The position numbers were made by a program, and so were the translations under genes. Source: CAMPJM01 sp964440915 (lineage in GTDB: Bacteria; Bacteroidota; Bacteroidia; Cytophagales; Cyclobacteriaceae). Taken from it: a stretch of 51,565 bases of DNA. Each line of letters begins with the position of its first letter. Position 1 is the first letter of the stretch. The notes beneath the pieces were generated by a model. It did no database searches. It saw nothing but the letters and a program-made list of their open reading frames with translations, and was not told the origin of the DNA. The DNA lies in the NCBI GenBank assembly GCA_964440915.1, contig CAYTTV010000024.1, positions 1-51,565 of the forward strand. The letters run 5' to 3'. This document shows positions 1 through 8,372 of the stretch, in pieces.

Positions 1-66
1 CTGATTGATAAAGGGCGGAGCTCCTTACCTGTTTGCTCTTTGCTTACCGCCGATTGCCTACTTCTG

Positions 67-101
67 TCTAATATCTGGTGTCTGAAATCTGAAATCTTTA
101 C
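67..101. repeat. TCTNNNN heptamer-phased array, copy A
   Basis: Successive 7-mers read TCTAATA, TCTGGTG, TCTGAAA, TCTGAAA and TCTTTAC, so TCT recurs exactly every seven bases. The same phasing occurs at 41038-41073 (minus strand), 48800-48850 and 50774-50808, always between genes. There is no open frame here. Function unknown. Confidence 0.6.
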
Positions 102-129
102 GTTCATTTCTTCCCATTTTCCCTTTTAT

Positions 130-162
130 TTTGTATTCAACCGCCCTTTTTAATTATCTTTG
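130..162 (+). promoter_or_regulatory. Bacteroidota-type promoter of glyS
   Basis: The -33 box TTTG is at 130-133 and the -7 box TATCTTTG at 155-162, separated by 21 bases. Both match the known Bacteroidota primary-sigma consensus (TTTG / TAnnTTTG). The ATG at 168 lies only 5 bases after the -7 box, so transcription probably starts at or next to the start codon and the mRNA is nearly leaderless. Confidence 0.75.
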
Positions 163-167
163 CGGCC

Positions 168-1649
168 ATGGCAAAGAATGAGAACCTAAAAGAAGAGAAC
201 AATCTTCTTAAATCGATTATAGCGCACGCTAAGGAATACGGTTTTGTATTCCCTTCTAGTGAGATTTATGATGGCTTACAGGCTGTTTATGATTATGGCC
301 CTTACGGTGTCGAGCTTAAAAACAACCTGAAGCGCGTTTGGTGGGAATGCATGACTCGCCTTAACGAAGATGTGGTGGGCATGGACTCTTCCATTTTTAT
401 GCACCCTACGATATGGAAGGCTTCTGGACACGTAGATGGTTTCAACGATCCTATGTTGGACAACAAGGACTCTAAGAAAAGGTACCGGGCTGATGTGTTG
501 CTTGAAGAGCATGCTGCTGAACTGGAGAAGAATGGGGAGACGGAGCGAGCGCAGCATGTCATCAAAGAAATGGCTAGATTGCTCGACAGTGAAGACCTTG
601 CAGGAGTCCACGACCTGATCGTGAGCGAAAATATCAAATGCCCTATTTCTGGCACAACCAATTGGACGGAAGTTCGACAATTCAACCTAATGTTTGGTAC
701 GCAAATAGGGGCACTGGCGGGGGAATCATCCACGGTTTATCTACGTCCAGAAACTGCTCAGGGCATCTTTGTCAATTTCCTGAATGTTCAGAAATCTGCC
801 CGCAAAAAGATACCTTTTGGTATAGCACAAATAGGCAAGGCGTTTCGAAATGAGATTGTTGCAAGGCAATTCATATTCAGGATGCGCGAGTTTGAGCAGA
901 TGGAAATGCAGTTCTTTATACGTCCTGGTGACGAAATGCGATGGTATGAACATTGGAAGGACATCCGGATGAACTGGCACAAAGCTTTGGGCGTGCCTGC
1001 AGAAAAACTGAGAACCCATGACCACGAAAAGCTTGCCCATTATGCCAATGCTGCATTGGATATAGAGTATGAATTTCCTTTTGGTTTCAAAGAAGTAGAG
1101 GGCATACACTCCCGAACTGATTTTGACTTGGCCAATCATCAGGAGTTTTCAAAGAAGAAGCTACAGTACTTCGATCCAGAATTGAACAAAAGCTACGTGC
1201 CGTATGTGGTGGAAACTTCTGTAGGGGCAGACCGCCTCTTCTTGATGATCCTGTGCAATGCATATACAGAAGAGGAAACAGGAGAAGGGGAAAGCAAGAA
1301 GACAAGAACTTACCTGAAATTCCATCCTGCCTTGGCACCTATAAAGGCTGCCATATTGCCTTTGGTAAAGAAGGACGGTCTACCTGAGAAGGCTCGAGAG
1401 ATATTTGAAGATCTGAAATACGACTTCAATCTTATATATGAAGAAGCCCAATCTATCGGAAAGCGCTACACCCGTCAGGATCTTATCGGTACGCCTTTCT
1501 GTATTGCTGTAGATCATCAGACCTTGGAGGACAATACTGTTACTTTAAGACATAGGGATACTACTGAACAAGAGCGCCTAAATATAAGTGAGCTTAGGAA
1601 TAGGATTTTGAAAGAGACTTCTTTCCGAAACATATTTGAAAAACTATAA
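168..1649 (+). CDS. glyS: Glycyl-tRNA synthetase (dimeric class II type)
   Basis: Charges tRNA-Gly with glycine in the cytoplasm. The 493-residue protein is the single-chain, eukaryote-like alpha2 form rather than the split GlyQ/GlyS form. The opening segment around residues 23-45 (HAKEYGFVFPSSEIY) is typical of this family. Class II motif 2 is visible as GKAFRNEI followed by REFEQMEMQFF, and motif 3 as ETSVGADRLFLMIL. The C-terminal anticodon-binding domain begins near residue 390 (LAPIKAAILPLVKK). The ATG at 168 is favoured because the promoter sits just upstream. A strong terminator follows, so the gene is probably monocistronic. Confidence 0.97.
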   Translation: MAKNENLKEENNLLKSIIAHAKEYGFVFPSSEIYDGLQAVYDYGPYGVELKNNLKRVWWECMTRLNEDVVGMDSSIFMHPTIWKASGHVDGFNDPMLDNKDSKKRYRADVLLEEHAAELEKNGETERAQHVIKEMARLLDSEDLAGVHDLIVSENIKCPISGTTNWTEVRQFNLMFGTQIGALAGESSTVYLRPETAQGIFVNFLNVQKSARKKIPFGIAQIGKAFRNEIVARQFIFRMREFEQMEMQFFIRPGDEMRWYEHWKDIRMNWHKALGVPAEKLRTHDHEKLAHYANAALDIEYEFPFGFKEVEGIHSRTDFDLANHQEFSKKKLQYFDPELNKSYVPYVVETSVGADRLFLMILCNAYTEEETGEGESKKTRTYLKFHPALAPIKAAILPLVKKDGLPEKAREIFEDLKYDFNLIYEEAQSIGKRYTRQDLIGTPFCIAVDHQTLEDNTVTLRHRDTTEQERLNISELRNRILKETSFRNIFEKL

Positions 1650-1727
1650 TATGATAGTATTAGGTTCGCTGTGATGTTCGATATGGCCTAACAACATGAC
1701 CATGCTAATCTGAAAATTGATTTTATG

Positions 1728-1758
1728 AAAACACCTCCGCATTTGGGGGTGTTTTTTT
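1728..1758 (+). terminator. Rho-independent terminator after glyS
   Basis: AAAACACCTCC (1728-1738) pairs with GGGGGTGTTTT (1745-1755) around the loop GCATTT, with one T-G wobble, and runs into a seven-T tract. It lies about 80 bases after the glyS stop codon. Confidence 0.85.
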
Positions 1759-1941
1759 GTGCCACATCAAAAGAGATTTGCACGTTTCTCCCTTTTTATT
1801 CAAGCATACAAGAAACATTATAGGCAGGTTTTGCCTTAATTGTAAAATCACTTGTTTGGTAATTTTGCAACTTAAAGCCCAACTGCGCCGTCTATTTCAG
1901 GAGCAAGCTTTGGAAGCGGTTATCAAACCTAACAGAATAGG

Positions 1942-2814
1942 ATGCCTGAACATCACATCATTATACTGCAAATTGGCCCTGCCAACCCAATAATTGCGTG
2001 GACAATAGCCTTAGCTGCTATAGCCTTAATCTTTCCGGTGATTATACGATATTATGTAAAAGGCAGTCCTCAGTTTATACCAAGCTTTGTAAAACTGACC
2101 TATGACTATAGAAGGATTTTAGAAAAACATGCACTTTATTATCAACGGCTTTCCCCTGAAAACAAGCGCAAATTTGTGGAAAGGGTCTATGTTTTTATCC
2201 GTTCCAAAACCTTTATCCCTAGGAGGTTCAAGAAGGTGACGCTAGAAATGAAGACATTGATAGCCGCTTCTGCTGTACAGCTTACTTTTGGTTTTGAGAA
2301 GTTTGAAATGCCGCATTTCAAAAAAATACTCATATACCCTGATGCTTATTATTCTCTGATCAGGAAAACGTATCATAAAGGTGAAGTAAATCCTGCAGCT
2401 CGCCTTGTTGTTTTCTCGTGGAAAAGCTTTATAGAAGGCTATCTTAATCCTTCGGATAGTAAAAACCTGGGTTTGCACGAAATGGCGCATGTGCTCAAAC
2501 TAGAGAACAAGGTGCTTAAGAATGAGGTGGCATTTCTGGATCCTGATTTATACAAGGAATGGGAAACAATGGCTGCTCAGCATATCGAAAGGTTGAAGAA
2601 AGAACCTGATCTGCTGTTTAGAAGGTATGCTGCTGAAAATGAGTATGAGTTCTTTGCCGTAGCGATAGAGATATTTTTCGAAAGGCCTTTTTCTCTTCGA
2701 GCAATACATCCTGAGATTTACAGTTTATTGAAAGGATTACTAAAACAGGATCCAATCTTGATACAGCAATTGGAAAGTGAAGAGTCGCTTATAGCAGAAA
2801 GTGAAGTAGTTTGA
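1942..2814 (+). CDS. MtfA-like (M90 family) zinc metallopeptidase, membrane-anchored
   Basis: Predicted zinc peptidase of 290 residues. A hydrophobic segment at about residues 17-37 should anchor it in the membrane. The HExxH motif is HEMAH at 179-183 (inside LGLHEMAHVL), and Glu236 in NEYEFFAV fits the third zinc ligand of the MtfA family. E. coli MtfA is a soluble aminopeptidase that titrates the glucose repressor Mlc; the substrate here is unknown, and the membrane helix suggests a different setting. A -7-like box (TAATTTTG, 1860-1867) lies 74 bases before the ATG. It converges on the next gene with only about 30 bases between stops. Confidence 0.8.
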   Translation: MPEHHIIILQIGPANPIIAWTIALAAIALIFPVIIRYYVKGSPQFIPSFVKLTYDYRRILEKHALYYQRLSPENKRKFVERVYVFIRSKTFIPRRFKKVTLEMKTLIAASAVQLTFGFEKFEMPHFKKILIYPDAYYSLIRKTYHKGEVNPAARLVVFSWKSFIEGYLNPSDSKNLGLHEMAHVLKLENKVLKNEVAFLDPDLYKEWETMAAQHIERLKKEPDLLFRRYAAENEYEFFAVAIEIFFERPFSLRAIHPEIYSLLKGLLKQDPILIQQLESEESLIAESEVV

Positions 2815-2845
2815 GGAGGCGAGGAAAGCTGCCCCCTCATAAATC

Positions 2846-3976
2846 TTATGGGAAGAAATAACTCAATACTTCTTCTTGGATATTTTTATTGATAGCAACG
2901 GCCAATAGCAACGATATGATTAGGCCTATAGAAGCATTCATCAAGTCTTTGCGCACCATTTTAAAGCTCTTTCGAAGTGATCTTTCCCTTTTCTTCTTTC
3001 TCCTCTTAGTGAGACTAATGGCCAATTCTCGTCCACCCAACAATCCTATAAATACCCAAGTTGTACTCATTGGGATCGTATTGATGGCCTGGAAGTAGAA
3101 CAATATGATGGCATATACGAAATCCACAATGGTGGCTGCTCTCACATCTGTCACGCCAGATTTTTCATCCACTACGCGCTGGATTTTGTCACCTTTCAGG
3201 TAGAACAATAAACCTAGTCCTAGGAATATAAAGATCGTAAATGCTAAGAACTGCGTAAAGTCTAGCGTCCTAGGGAGGAAGATGGCAATATTAGCAGCAT
3301 CTTGTTGTATCCACACAGACCACAAACAGCCGCTTGTTATCCACTGTATAACGATCCAGTATTTCCATGGCTTACCCTTGAAATATTTCTTTACAAAAGA
3401 GCCTATAATGAACCAAATTACAATGGCACTTAGAAATGCGATAATATACCCTGTAAAGCTCTTTTCCATTACGCTCCATACGGCATTGGCATCGGTAGCA
3501 AAAACATTCAACAATAAGAATGTAGTCGATACAGGCATCCTGAGCCTTGTCAGAATTAGCAGGATCAAGGGGGCAGATAATTGTAAGAAGGTAAAACTTG
3601 TGGGTGCCTCGCTAAAACCCTTGGAAGAAAGCCTTTGATAAGTAACGTCCCCGTCATACATAATGTAGCTAACGGTAACAGTAGCGACAAATATAAGGCC
3701 TATAAACAACCATAATACCCACCATTTCTGTTTTTGATTGGAAGCAATAAATGTCCCGATGGTTTGAATACTGTCGTTGGCAATAGCTGAATAGGCTGCG
3801 AGCATAAATCCTACCCACATAGCCACTTGTGGGTAAGGAGAAACTACGCCACAGACAAACGTAAGAAAGGCAAGAATGGTGATAAAAGAGCTTTCCTGAC
3901 GGGTTATATCAAAAATTTTGTAGACTTTTCCTGATAGTTTATCCTGGGATATTTTATCAGTTACTTTTTTTGCCAT
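2846..3976 (-). CDS. PiT-family-like permease (inorganic phosphate/sulfate transporter relative)
   Basis: A polytopic inner-membrane protein of 376 residues with about 9-10 hydrophobic segments. Two internal signatures resemble the PHO4/PiT family: AIANDSIQTIGTF near residue 65 (family GANDVANAxGT) and IPMSTTWVFIGLLGG near residue 305 (family PxSTTHxxxGxxxG). A further MPVSTTF lies near residue 145. It is shorter than most PiT proteins and its signatures are diverged, so phosphate as substrate is inference. A charged loop (KRRKKKRERSLRK) precedes the last helix. A -7-like box for this strand (TAATTTTG) lies at 4053-4060. Confidence 0.7.
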   Translation of the reverse strand: MAKKVTDKISQDKLSGKVYKIFDITRQESSFITILAFLTFVCGVVSPYPQVAMWVGFMLAAYSAIANDSIQTIGTFIASNQKQKWWVLWLFIGLIFVATVTVSYIMYDGDVTYQRLSSKGFSEAPTSFTFLQLSAPLILLILTRLRMPVSTTFLLLNVFATDANAVWSVMEKSFTGYIIAFLSAIVIWFIIGSFVKKYFKGKPWKYWIVIQWITSGCLWSVWIQQDAANIAIFLPRTLDFTQFLAFTIFIFLGLGLLFYLKGDKIQRVVDEKSGVTDVRAATIVDFVYAIILFYFQAINTIPMSTTWVFIGLLGGRELAISLTKRRKKKRERSLRKSFKMVRKDLMNASIGLIISLLLAVAINKNIQEEVLSYFFP

Positions 3977-4232
3977 GCTAAAATATTGCTCGTGAGGATT
4001 TTGGAGTACTTATCAATAGCCAAGGATCTCATATTACTATAGATATCGACTGCAAAATTATAAAAATGTTTCAGATAAATGCATGAATTAAAACTTAATC
4101 CTATAGAGGTGGTGCGATATTCTAAAATTGTTGTACTTATCTTGTTGTAAATAAACCTGTTATATAATTTATAAGACGGGTTATACTTTAGAAGTATATC
4201 CACTTTCTCTGCTTTTTTCTCTGCTTACGTTG

Positions 4233-5105
4233 TTATAAATTGAGCCACAACAGCAATAAAAAACAAGCATTGAGGCATAATGCAGAAATCCAATTCAATC
4301 GCATTGTATGGTCAAAATCCGCAAACTTTAGATTTTGTCGCACCTTCAAGTACCACTTTATAAAATAAACGAGAACGGGCAAGAGGCTTAATTGGAAAAT
4401 AACGGCAAAAAGCCAGTCATAATAATTAAAATAAAAATATAGAAAGAGTAGATTAGCCAAAGAGAATATCATTGCCGTAAAGTGAAAGGTGCCTTTGATT
4501 CCCAGTTTGAGGCTTAAGGTACGGTCGCCTCTTCGAGAATCTTCCTTGTGCTGATATATCTGTGTCATAGGATAGGAACCCCAAAGCAAAAGGGTGGATA
4601 AAGATGCTGCCATCATGGCCTTTCCATCAGAGAAGACAGACAAAATGGAAATATTGTTAAGTGCACTGTATACCATGATGAATGTATACCATCCTTGAAA
4701 AAGGCCTGCAATATACCATCCGATTATAGGAAACTTCTTCAGTCGAATAGCTGGATGGCTATACGCTTTCGACACCAGACCATATCCGAGGAGCATGAGG
4801 CAAAACTCCCATCCTATCCAAAGCCCCAATAATATGGCAACCAAATCGAAAGCCAGGCTCACAAAATAGAGCTCTCGAGAAACAGCAGGAGGATAACGCA
4901 ACCCACCTATGCTCTCCTTGTCTTTATCGAAGTAACTATTGTATCCATTGCTTGCAGGGTATAAGAAAAGATGTAATATTACGAATACAAGCAAGGCGTT
5001 GTCAAAAGTTACTTGCCCTGATATGCTCAAGGCCAATAAATAAATAGGCAAAAGGAATATCGAAAAGGGTAGTCTCAAGTGAAGCCAGGTGGACCGTTGA
5101 AGCAT
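4233..5105 (-). CDS. UbiA-family prenyltransferase next to type III PKS
   Basis: Integral-membrane aromatic prenyltransferase with about nine helices. The first Asp-rich motif is NSYFDKDKE and the second EDSRRGDRT, both expected to bind Mg-prenyl diphosphate. The open frame runs up to an ATG at 5144, but I place the start at the ATG at 5105, giving 290 residues beginning MLQRSTWLHLRLPFS. This start puts the hydrophobic core at the N-terminus, as is usual, and leaves the 5107-5126 palindrome outside the gene. The divergent partner is a type III polyketide synthase, so the likely acceptor is the phenolic product of that enzyme. Acceptor and chain length cannot be read from sequence. Confidence 0.85.
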   Translation of the reverse strand: MLQRSTWLHLRLPFSIFLLPIYLLALSISGQVTFDNALLVFVILHLFLYPASNGYNSYFDKDKESIGGLRYPPAVSRELYFVSLAFDLVAILLGLWIGWEFCLMLLGYGLVSKAYSHPAIRLKKFPIIGWYIAGLFQGWYTFIMVYSALNNISILSVFSDGKAMMAASLSTLLLWGSYPMTQIYQHKEDSRRGDRTLSLKLGIKGTFHFTAMIFSLANLLFLYFYFNYYDWLFAVIFQLSLLPVLVYFIKWYLKVRQNLKFADFDHTMRLNWISALCLNACFLLLLWLNL

Positions 5106-5106
5106 A

Positions 5107-5126
5107 TGTTTAAATATTTTTAAACA
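5107..5126. promoter_or_regulatory. 20-bp palindrome between divergent UbiA and type III PKS genes
   Basis: Perfect 8-bp arms TGTTTAAA (5107-5114) and TTTAAACA (5119-5126) flank a TATT centre. It is the main feature of the 50-bp space between the two starts (5105 minus, 5156 plus), so a regulator bound here could control both directions. A Crp/Fnr-type regulator is encoded 2 kb away at 7106. The N4-spaced palindrome geometry resembles that class, but the half-site is not the classical one. Confidence 0.5.
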
Positions 5127-5155
5127 AGTTATCATTTTATACATTATATAGAAAA

Positions 5156-6280
5156 ATGAAAGCTTACATTTCTTCCATAGGTACTGCCAACCCTATTCAT
5201 CGTACCCCTCAAAGCCACATAGCCGAATTTATGGCCAATGCCCTATCAATAAACGGGCATGAGAAAGTAAGAATGCAGGCTTTGTACAGAGCTTCAGGCA
5301 TTGGTTATCGCTATTCGGTTTTGGAAGATTATGGAAGCACCATCGATCAGTTCACCTTTTATCCTAAAAGCGAATCCTTAGAGCCATTTCCAACAACAGC
5401 CATGCGAATGTGCACTTACAAACAGGAAGCCCTTCCATTGGCAGTAAATGCCATACATGATTGCCTGAAATCACTCAGCCAACCAATTGTTCTAGAGGAT
5501 ATTTCGCATTTAATTACTGTAAGCTGTACGGGCATGTATGCGCCAGGCATAGACATTGAGATCGTTCAGGAGATGGGGTTAAGGCACGATATAAAACGTA
5601 CTGCGATCAATTTTATGGGATGTTATGCAGCATTTAACGCTATCAAAGTGGGAGATGCCATCTGTAGAGCAGAGGCTGAGGCAAAGGTACTCATCGTCTG
5701 TGTAGAACTGTGTAGCATTCATTTCCAAAAAGAAAACGACAGTGACGATGTATTGGCCAGTGCTCTTTTTGGTGATGGTGCTGCTGCTGTACTCATGCAA
5801 GGGCAACCGTTGCAGGGTTTGTCGCTATGTTTGGAGCAGTTTCATTGTGCCTTGGTTTTCGAAGGAAAGCAGGAAATGGCTTGGCATATTGGCGATCATG
5901 GTTTCGAAATGAGGCTATCCAGTTATGTGCCTGATATGCTTGGTAGCAAGATAAGGTCATTGGCGCATGAACTGCTCGAGAAAATGGCCCTAAGATTAGA
6001 TGAGGTAGATTATTATGCCGTTCATCCTGGCGGTAAAAAAATATTGGAAACTGTGGAAAGGGAGTTGGGCTTGAAAAAAGAGGACAACAAATATGCCTAT
6101 GACGTGCTTCAGCAGTATGGCAATATGTCGTCCCCCACCATTTTGTTTGTGCTAAAGGCACTATTTCAGAACCTCAACGAGCGTGATTGCGGTAAAAATA
6201 TTCTAAGTTTTGCATTTGGTCCAGGTCTCACCATGGAAGGCATGTTGCTAAAAGTACACTGTGAACCCTCAAACATATAG
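5156..6280 (+). CDS. Type III polyketide synthase (chalcone/stilbene synthase family)
   Basis: Homodimeric ketosynthase that extends a CoA starter with malonyl-CoA and cyclises the chain to a phenolic or pyrone product. The catalytic triad is complete: Cys156 in NFMGCYAAF, His290 in AVHPGGKK and Asn323 in YGNMSSPT. The C-terminal FAFGPGLTMEG matches the family GFGPG loop. At 374 residues it is of normal length. The methyltransferase gene begins 2 bases after its stop codon, so the two form an operon, and the UbiA gene diverges upstream. The starter unit and product are not predictable; alkylresorcinol, pyrone and phloroglucinol-type products are all possible. Confidence 0.92.
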   Translation: MKAYISSIGTANPIHRTPQSHIAEFMANALSINGHEKVRMQALYRASGIGYRYSVLEDYGSTIDQFTFYPKSESLEPFPTTAMRMCTYKQEALPLAVNAIHDCLKSLSQPIVLEDISHLITVSCTGMYAPGIDIEIVQEMGLRHDIKRTAINFMGCYAAFNAIKVGDAICRAEAEAKVLIVCVELCSIHFQKENDSDDVLASALFGDGAAAVLMQGQPLQGLSLCLEQFHCALVFEGKQEMAWHIGDHGFEMRLSSYVPDMLGSKIRSLAHELLEKMALRLDEVDYYAVHPGGKKILETVERELGLKKEDNKYAYDVLQQYGNMSSPTILFVLKALFQNLNERDCGKNILSFAFGPGLTMEGMLLKVHCEPSNI

Positions 6281-6282
6281 GT

Positions 6283-6984
6283 ATGGGCAAGTTTACCTTT
6301 CGGTCCAATCAAAGAGAAATGATGGACGACCTGAATAGCTCAGGGCAAGTCTTGGAGCAAACACTACGAGAGCTTGGGGTGATCAACAAAAGGCTGGGAG
6401 GGAATAAAGTAACGATTAGTGGGATAGAACTGTTATTGCAAAATATCCCTTCCCATCAGCCTATAACCATTGCAGACATTGGCTGTGGCCAGGGCGATGT
6501 GCTTGTGGCCATAGCGCAGCGGCTATCCGCTAAATATCCTAAATTGAAGTTGGTAGGAATAGATGCCAATCCTCACATTATTGATATGGCTCGTAACAAC
6601 ACTGCTCAATATCCCCAGATAAAATTTGAATGTATTGACATCCTTACAGAGGCCTTTCGAAACCAGAAGTACGATATTGTAACTTGTAGCCTCTTTACCC
6701 ACCATTTTAAGGATAACCAACTTGTTGATATGTATGCTTCACTAAAAAATCAAGCGACATTGGGAGTAGTCATCAACGATCTACATCGGCATTGGATGGC
6801 TTATTATTCCATAAAAGTATTGGTCAGTATTTTCTCGAAATCCCCTATGGTGCGACACGATGCACCTATTTCTGTTTTGAGGGCATTTCATAGGCGAGAC
6901 ATTGTGGACATACTGGCAAAGGCGGGCATTCATCATTATGCATTAAAATGGATGTGGGCTTTTAGATGGAGACTTGTTTTTTGA
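6283..6984 (+). CDS. Class I SAM-dependent methyltransferase of the type III PKS operon
   Basis: A 233-residue methyltransferase. Motif I is IADIGCGQGDVL near residues 63-74, followed by the acidic motif II region LVGIDANPHIIDMA and a post-motif DIVTCSLFTHHF. The ATG lies 2 bases after the PKS stop, implying translational coupling. By analogy with other bacterial type III PKS operons it probably O- or C-methylates the phenolic product. Its C-terminus (AFRWRLVF) is basic and aromatic. The substrate is inference. Confidence 0.88.
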   Translation: MGKFTFRSNQREMMDDLNSSGQVLEQTLRELGVINKRLGGNKVTISGIELLLQNIPSHQPITIADIGCGQGDVLVAIAQRLSAKYPKLKLVGIDANPHIIDMARNNTAQYPQIKFECIDILTEAFRNQKYDIVTCSLFTHHFKDNQLVDMYASLKNQATLGVVINDLHRHWMAYYSIKVLVSIFSKSPMVRHDAPISVLRAFHRRDIVDILAKAGIHHYALKWMWAFRWRLVF

Positions 6985-7048
6985 CAAGAAAGTAGAAGCT
7001 TCAAAATAAGATTTTAGTAACTTCACAGGCAGGAAAAGCGTAGATGAC

Positions 7049-7070
7049 CTTGCCCCGCCTTGGAGGCAAG
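7049..7070 (+). other. Stem-loop between methyltransferase and Crp/Fnr gene
   Basis: CTTGCC (7049-7054) pairs with GGCAAG (7065-7070) around a 10-base loop. No T tract follows, so it is not a typical intrinsic terminator. It could be an mRNA processing or pausing structure, leaving the possibility that the PKS transcript reads into the regulator. Confidence 0.35.
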
Positions 7071-7105
7071 TCCGTTATAGCCCCTAGCAACACAAAAGCA
7101 GTACT

Positions 7106-7696
7106 ATGTTTGATCGTTTGTTTCAGAGCATAACAGAAAAAGTTTCTATTACAGAAGAAGAATTTGAGTTTTGCAAGACTTTATTTTTGCCCAAGCGGTT
7201 GAGAAAACGACAATACCTGCTTCAGGAAGGTGATATATGTAAATATACTGCCTTTGTAGAAAATGGGGTTTTGCGTAGTTATCAAGTAGATGAAAAGGGC
7301 AATGACCACATCCTTCAGTTTGCTTTTGAAGGCTGGTGGATGGCCGATCTATATAGCTTTATGACCAAAGAGCCCTCCCACTTCAATATAGATGCGATTG
7401 AAGACTGTGAGCTGCTGCTGATCAACGATGTGTCGTGGGATACAATGTTAGATCATGTGCCGGCCTTGGAACGGTATTTCAGAATTCTCGTACAAAATAA
7501 TCTCATTGCTACTCAAAGGCGGCTTTTGGGTGCCTTCAGCGAAACTGCCGAAGAAAAATATCTTAAGCTATTAGAAGCGTTCCCAGAATCATTCCAACGC
7601 TTACCACAGCACATGCTGGCGTCATACCTCGGCATTACAAGAGAAACACTGAGCCGTATACGCAACCAGATAGCTACCCGCAAAACCGATATGTGA
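7106..7696 (+). CDS. Crp/Fnr-family transcriptional regulator
   Basis: A 196-residue protein with an N-terminal cyclic-nucleotide-binding-like beta-barrel (roughly residues 20-120, including LRKRQYLLQEGDICKYTAFVENGVLRSY) and a C-terminal winged helix. The recognition region is LPQHMLASYLGITRETLSRIR near residues 166-186. There is no FNR-type cysteine cluster, so it is unlikely to sense oxygen through an Fe-S cluster; the ligand is unknown. It sits 121 bases after the methyltransferase and just before the Rossmann/YceI/DoxX genes, so it may control either group. The 5107-5126 palindrome is a candidate site. Confidence 0.88.
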   Translation: MFDRLFQSITEKVSITEEEFEFCKTLFLPKRLRKRQYLLQEGDICKYTAFVENGVLRSYQVDEKGNDHILQFAFEGWWMADLYSFMTKEPSHFNIDAIEDCELLLINDVSWDTMLDHVPALERYFRILVQNNLIATQRRLLGAFSETAEEKYLKLLEAFPESFQRLPQHMLASYLGITRETLSRIRNQIATRKTDM

Positions 7697-7752
7697 TATA
7701 GATCAATAGAATTTGTTATCATAGGTCAATGGAGCTTGCCTAAAGACTGTCG

Positions 7753-7760
7753 TATCTTTG
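7753..7760 (+). promoter_or_regulatory. -7 promoter box before the small Rossmann-like gene
   Basis: TATCTTTG matches the Bacteroidota -7 consensus and ends 17 bases before the ATG at 7778. It supports that ATG over the in-frame TTG at 7736, which lies upstream of the promoter. No good -33 box is visible. Confidence 0.6.
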
Positions 7761-7777
7761 TGCCATACAAAAACACA

Positions 7778-8284
7778 ATGGCATTAAAAGAAACCATAGC
7801 AGTTGCAGGCATTACCAATATAGCTTCTTGCGCCACTTATTTCATTAAGTTGGCACAAGAGCACTATCCCTTACTGTTAGTCTCTTCTCCTGATAATAGT
7901 TTACAAGGGTTGGCAGAGCAGGTGTTGAGTCATGTGCCAGAAGCAACAGTAGAGGTAATGGCATGTGCCAAAGATGGCTGTTGGGAAGCAGATATAATCG
8001 TATTGGTAGGAAATACTAGCCGTAATGAAGATTTTATGAGTAGGATAAAAGTTGTTTCCACTCAAAAAATCGTAGTGGGGGTTTGGTTGGGCGATATGGT
8101 ACAAGAGGCTGCTTTTCCTAATAAAAATTTAGGGCAACTGTTGCCACATTCTAAGGTTGTGCTGGTAGGGTATAATAAAGAGACAGATCAAGTCTGTATC
8201 GACGCGGCAGATGAGAAAGCAGCGCAGACCGTGGCACATATGGCCGAGCGACTTGGTCTCAATCCAATACTAGCAGGGGGGTAA
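7778..8284 (+). CDS. Small Rossmann-like protein (F420-dependent NADP reductase-like)
   Basis: A 168-residue cytoplasmic protein. It opens with a beta-alpha-beta-like segment (ETIAVAGITNIASCATYFIKLA), continues with alternating hydrophobic strands (ADIIVLVGN, KIVVGVWLG, KVVLVGYN) and ends at a helix. The overall pattern resembles the N-terminal domain of F420-dependent NADP oxidoreductases, but the canonical GxGxxG is missing, so nucleotide binding is doubtful. It lies between a Crp/Fnr regulator and yceI/doxX genes, a setting that suggests redox or stress physiology. I do not assign a reaction. Confidence 0.6.
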   Translation: MALKETIAVAGITNIASCATYFIKLAQEHYPLLLVSSPDNSLQGLAEQVLSHVPEATVEVMACAKDGCWEADIIVLVGNTSRNEDFMSRIKVVSTQKIVVGVWLGDMVQEAAFPNKNLGQLLPHSKVVLVGYNKETDQVCIDAADEKAAQTVAHMAERLGLNPILAGG

Positions 8285-8372
8285 AACCTAAGAAGGATAA
8301 ACAAACGTTAAAGATTCTGTAAATACCCATAATAATTTTAATCATTTAATTTAATCAAAACAAAAATTCAGT

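Noticed and set aside
276..733. Overlapping minus-strand open frames of 134 and 143 codons inside glyS
   Set aside because: They are antisense to a clear synthetase gene, have no recognisable domain and overlap each other.
1757..1993. 78-codon open frame between glyS and the MtfA-like gene
   Set aside because: It starts inside the terminator tail, overlaps the next gene in another frame and resembles nothing known.
3961..4203. 80-codon minus-strand frame upstream of the PiT-like gene
   Set aside because: It overlaps the PiT start and is AT-rich spacer sequence; the translation has no domain or signal.
5106..5144. Upstream ATG at 5144 for the UbiA gene
   Set aside because: It would place the palindrome inside the coding sequence, leave 11 bp between divergent starts and add a leader not typical of the family; the ATG at 5105 is preferred, though not proven.
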